This document shows positions 45,652 through 45,913 of a stretch of DNA of 45,913 nt, piece by piece. The notes beneath the pieces are model-generated. The model saw nothing but the letters and a program-made list of their open reading frames with translations. It was not told the origin of the DNA and made no database searches. Positions within the stretch are counted from its first letter, which is position 1, and each line of letters starts with the position of its first letter. The DNA is taken from positions 171,305-217,217 of the forward strand of contig NW_014577556.1 in NCBI RefSeq assembly GCF_000485595.1, given 5' to 3'. The stretch comes from Priapulus caudatus. Taxonomy: Eukaryota; Priapulida; Priapulimorpha; Priapulimorphida; Priapulidae. A program made the position numbers and the translations under genes.

Positions 45652-45913
45652 GGATAGAGAACATGGGTCCCAGTAAAACCAATGACCTAACCCTAACCCT
45701 AACCCTAATTCTAACCCTAACCATAAAGGCTAAACCTAACCCTAACCCTAACAATAACCCTAACCATAACCCTAACCTATTATATTGATATAATATTATA
45801 TTTATATTGATGTAAATGACATTGGTTTTATTGGGACCCATGCGACAAATTTGTCTTTGGTCTCAACCAGGAGTCAATGCGATCAGAACTGTTGAAATAT
45901 TACCTGAAACCGG
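45652..45913 (+). pseudogene. Second Gypsy gag fragment, opposite orientation, with telomere-type insertion
   Basis: Bases 45838-45913 are the reverse complement of 41892-41967 (gag, FVFGLNQESM region) with almost no change, and run off the window. Before them lies the same palindromic element as at 41966. Here the left arm is cut to about 23 bases and the core is a CCCTAA-type array at 45686-45775. Upstream of 45652 gag homology stops. Confidence 0.85.

Noticed and set aside
1-45913. tRNA or rRNA genes
   Set aside because: I looked for tRNA B-box and T-loop patterns and conserved rRNA blocks by eye and found none; a tRNA covariance search would be decisive.

Overview
The window is animal (metazoan) nuclear DNA. 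It has spliced genes with GT..AG introns of 0.1 to 5 kb, two recognisable metazoan genes, and dense nested transposable elements: a CR1/jockey-like LINE, a Ty3/Gypsy LTR element with Mag/SURL-like gag zinc knuckles, and many palindromic (foldback) DNA elements. The mix resembles a marine invertebrate, but I cannot name the phylum or species. Two runs of N (18886-19593 and 35399-35408) show it is a draft assembly.

Layout. 1-9397 is intergenic and repeat-rich: a 687-bp element with telomere-type CCCTAA arrays in its loops and a 9-bp target duplication, a repeat (family A) split by another transposon, and a 42-bp minisatellite. 9424-22921 (+) holds seven coding exons of an intact two-pore-domain (K2P/KCNK) potassium channel of about 400 residues. 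Its introns carry foldback elements, minisatellites, a copy of repeat A and the large assembly gap. 24163-28391 (-) holds six coding exons of TATA-binding protein (TBP, 221 residues as read here). All exon junctions of TBP, and all but one of the channel's, agree in phase. The two genes converge tail to tail about 1.2 kb apart; nothing suggests a shared function.

29200-45913 is a transposon nest. An inverted repeat of about 850 bp lies upstream of TBP. Then comes a decayed LINE whose reverse-transcriptase frame stops at 32498 and resumes at 43585. The 11,086 bp between is an insertion with CAGGG-type inverted ends and a CATCAT duplication. It contains both ends of repeat A, another LINE fragment, an orphan TATA box plus signal-peptide exon, and a 10-bp satellite. 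That satellite is split by a complete but decayed Gypsy element (37411-43038, minus strand, 172-bp LTRs, GTAT duplication). The Gypsy gag region in turn carries a palindromic element with a telomere-type core. The window ends in an oppositely oriented gag fragment carrying the same palindrome with a longer telomere-type array.

The most unusual feature is a recurring architecture: unrelated inverted-repeat elements, at five places, each with CCCTAA-type repeats in the loop.
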